From positions 496,001-560,000 of the forward strand of contig OZ242168.1 of assembly GCA_965205275.1 (NCBI GenBank): 64,000 nt of DNA. Direction: 5' to 3'. Shown one piece after another: positions 63,973-64,000 of this stretch. Both the position numbers and the translations under genes were made by a program. The notes under the pieces are model-generated. The model worked only from the letters and a program-made list of their open reading frames with translations. It was not told where the DNA came from and did no database searches. The DNA is from WTFY01 sp965205275. Lineage in GTDB: Bacteria > Pseudomonadota > Gammaproteobacteria > UBA4575. Numbering within the stretch: position 1 is the stretch's first letter; every line of letters begins with the position of its first letter.

Positions 63973-64000
63973 CACAAGTTAAAAATAAAAATACAGATAA
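63969..64000 (+). CDS. Start of a further operon gene, cut by the window edge
   Basis: ATGA overlap with the PLP enzyme stop; reads MTQVKNKNTD to the edge. Too short to identify, but the coupling shows that the operon continues. Confidence 0.6.
   Translation, partial: MTQVKNKNTD

Overview
The window comes from an IS-rich gammaproteobacterium. Two blocks keep gammaproteobacterial gene order: aat / acyltransferase / trxB facing ftsK-lolA-rarA ... crcB-serS on the left, and rne facing rluC-sppA-yceD-rpmF-plsX-fabH in the middle. The species cannot be named from sequence alone. A glycolate oxidase operon, flavin monooxygenases of the organosulfur type and a sodium/solute symporter would suit a free-living, possibly marine bacterium, but that is inference.

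Layout. 1-17.6 kb is core chromosome: aat, trxB, ftsK, lolA, rarA, a CPA2 antiporter, glcDEF, crcB, serS, yajQ, a Bax-inhibitor-like protein and tRNA-Ser. It includes a MOSC-domain gene split by an IS5-type element. 17.9-35.7 kb is accessory: small membrane proteins, an NTF2-like protein, two luciferase-like flavin monooxygenases with a sodium/solute symporter, a lipoprotein, a universal stress protein, and a pile-up of IS3-, IS256- and IS5-family elements that includes an IS inserted into another IS. 35.7-50.4 kb returns to core: DUF4242 protein, dihydroorotase, low-molecular-weight phosphatase, rne, (a GC-rich IS), rluC, sppA, yceD, rpmF, plsX, fabH, UDG, uvrC, pgsA and tRNA-Gly. From about 51 kb to the right edge the DNA is visibly more AT-rich and looks like an island. 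It holds an IS6 remnant, an FAD disulfide oxidoreductase, a truncated LysR regulator, an IS3-family element with a duplicated end, and then one long tightly packed operon.

That operon (55.1 kb to beyond 64 kb) is the main discovery. It begins with an epoxyalkane:coenzyme M transferase (MetE-like zinc enzyme, with His218, Cys220 and Cys334 as ligands). It continues with a small zinc-ribbon protein, a two-subunit CoA-transferase-like pair whose beta subunit appears to lack the catalytic glutamate, and a 314-residue protein I do not recognise. The bacterial coenzyme M biosynthesis set follows: phosphosulfolactate synthase, two aspartase/fumarase-superfamily enzymes and a PLP enzyme of the D-cysteine desulfhydrase/ACC deaminase family. 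A further gene starts at the very edge. The genes overlap or abut, so they are probably one transcript. The cell would make coenzyme M from phosphoenolpyruvate and sulfite and use it to open an epoxide, presumably formed from an alkene. No alkene monooxygenase is in the window. The upstream disulfide oxidoreductase could serve thiol/disulfide chemistry of the same pathway.

Mobile DNA: three copies of an IS407-type IS3 element (1204 bp each), two of an IS5/IS427-type element, two of an IS256 element (one truncated), one IS51-type IS3 element and one GC-rich IS481-like element. Target-site duplications are visible for several (CTAG, AAGC, CATA, GAAACTGGT). The near identity of copies points to recent expansion.
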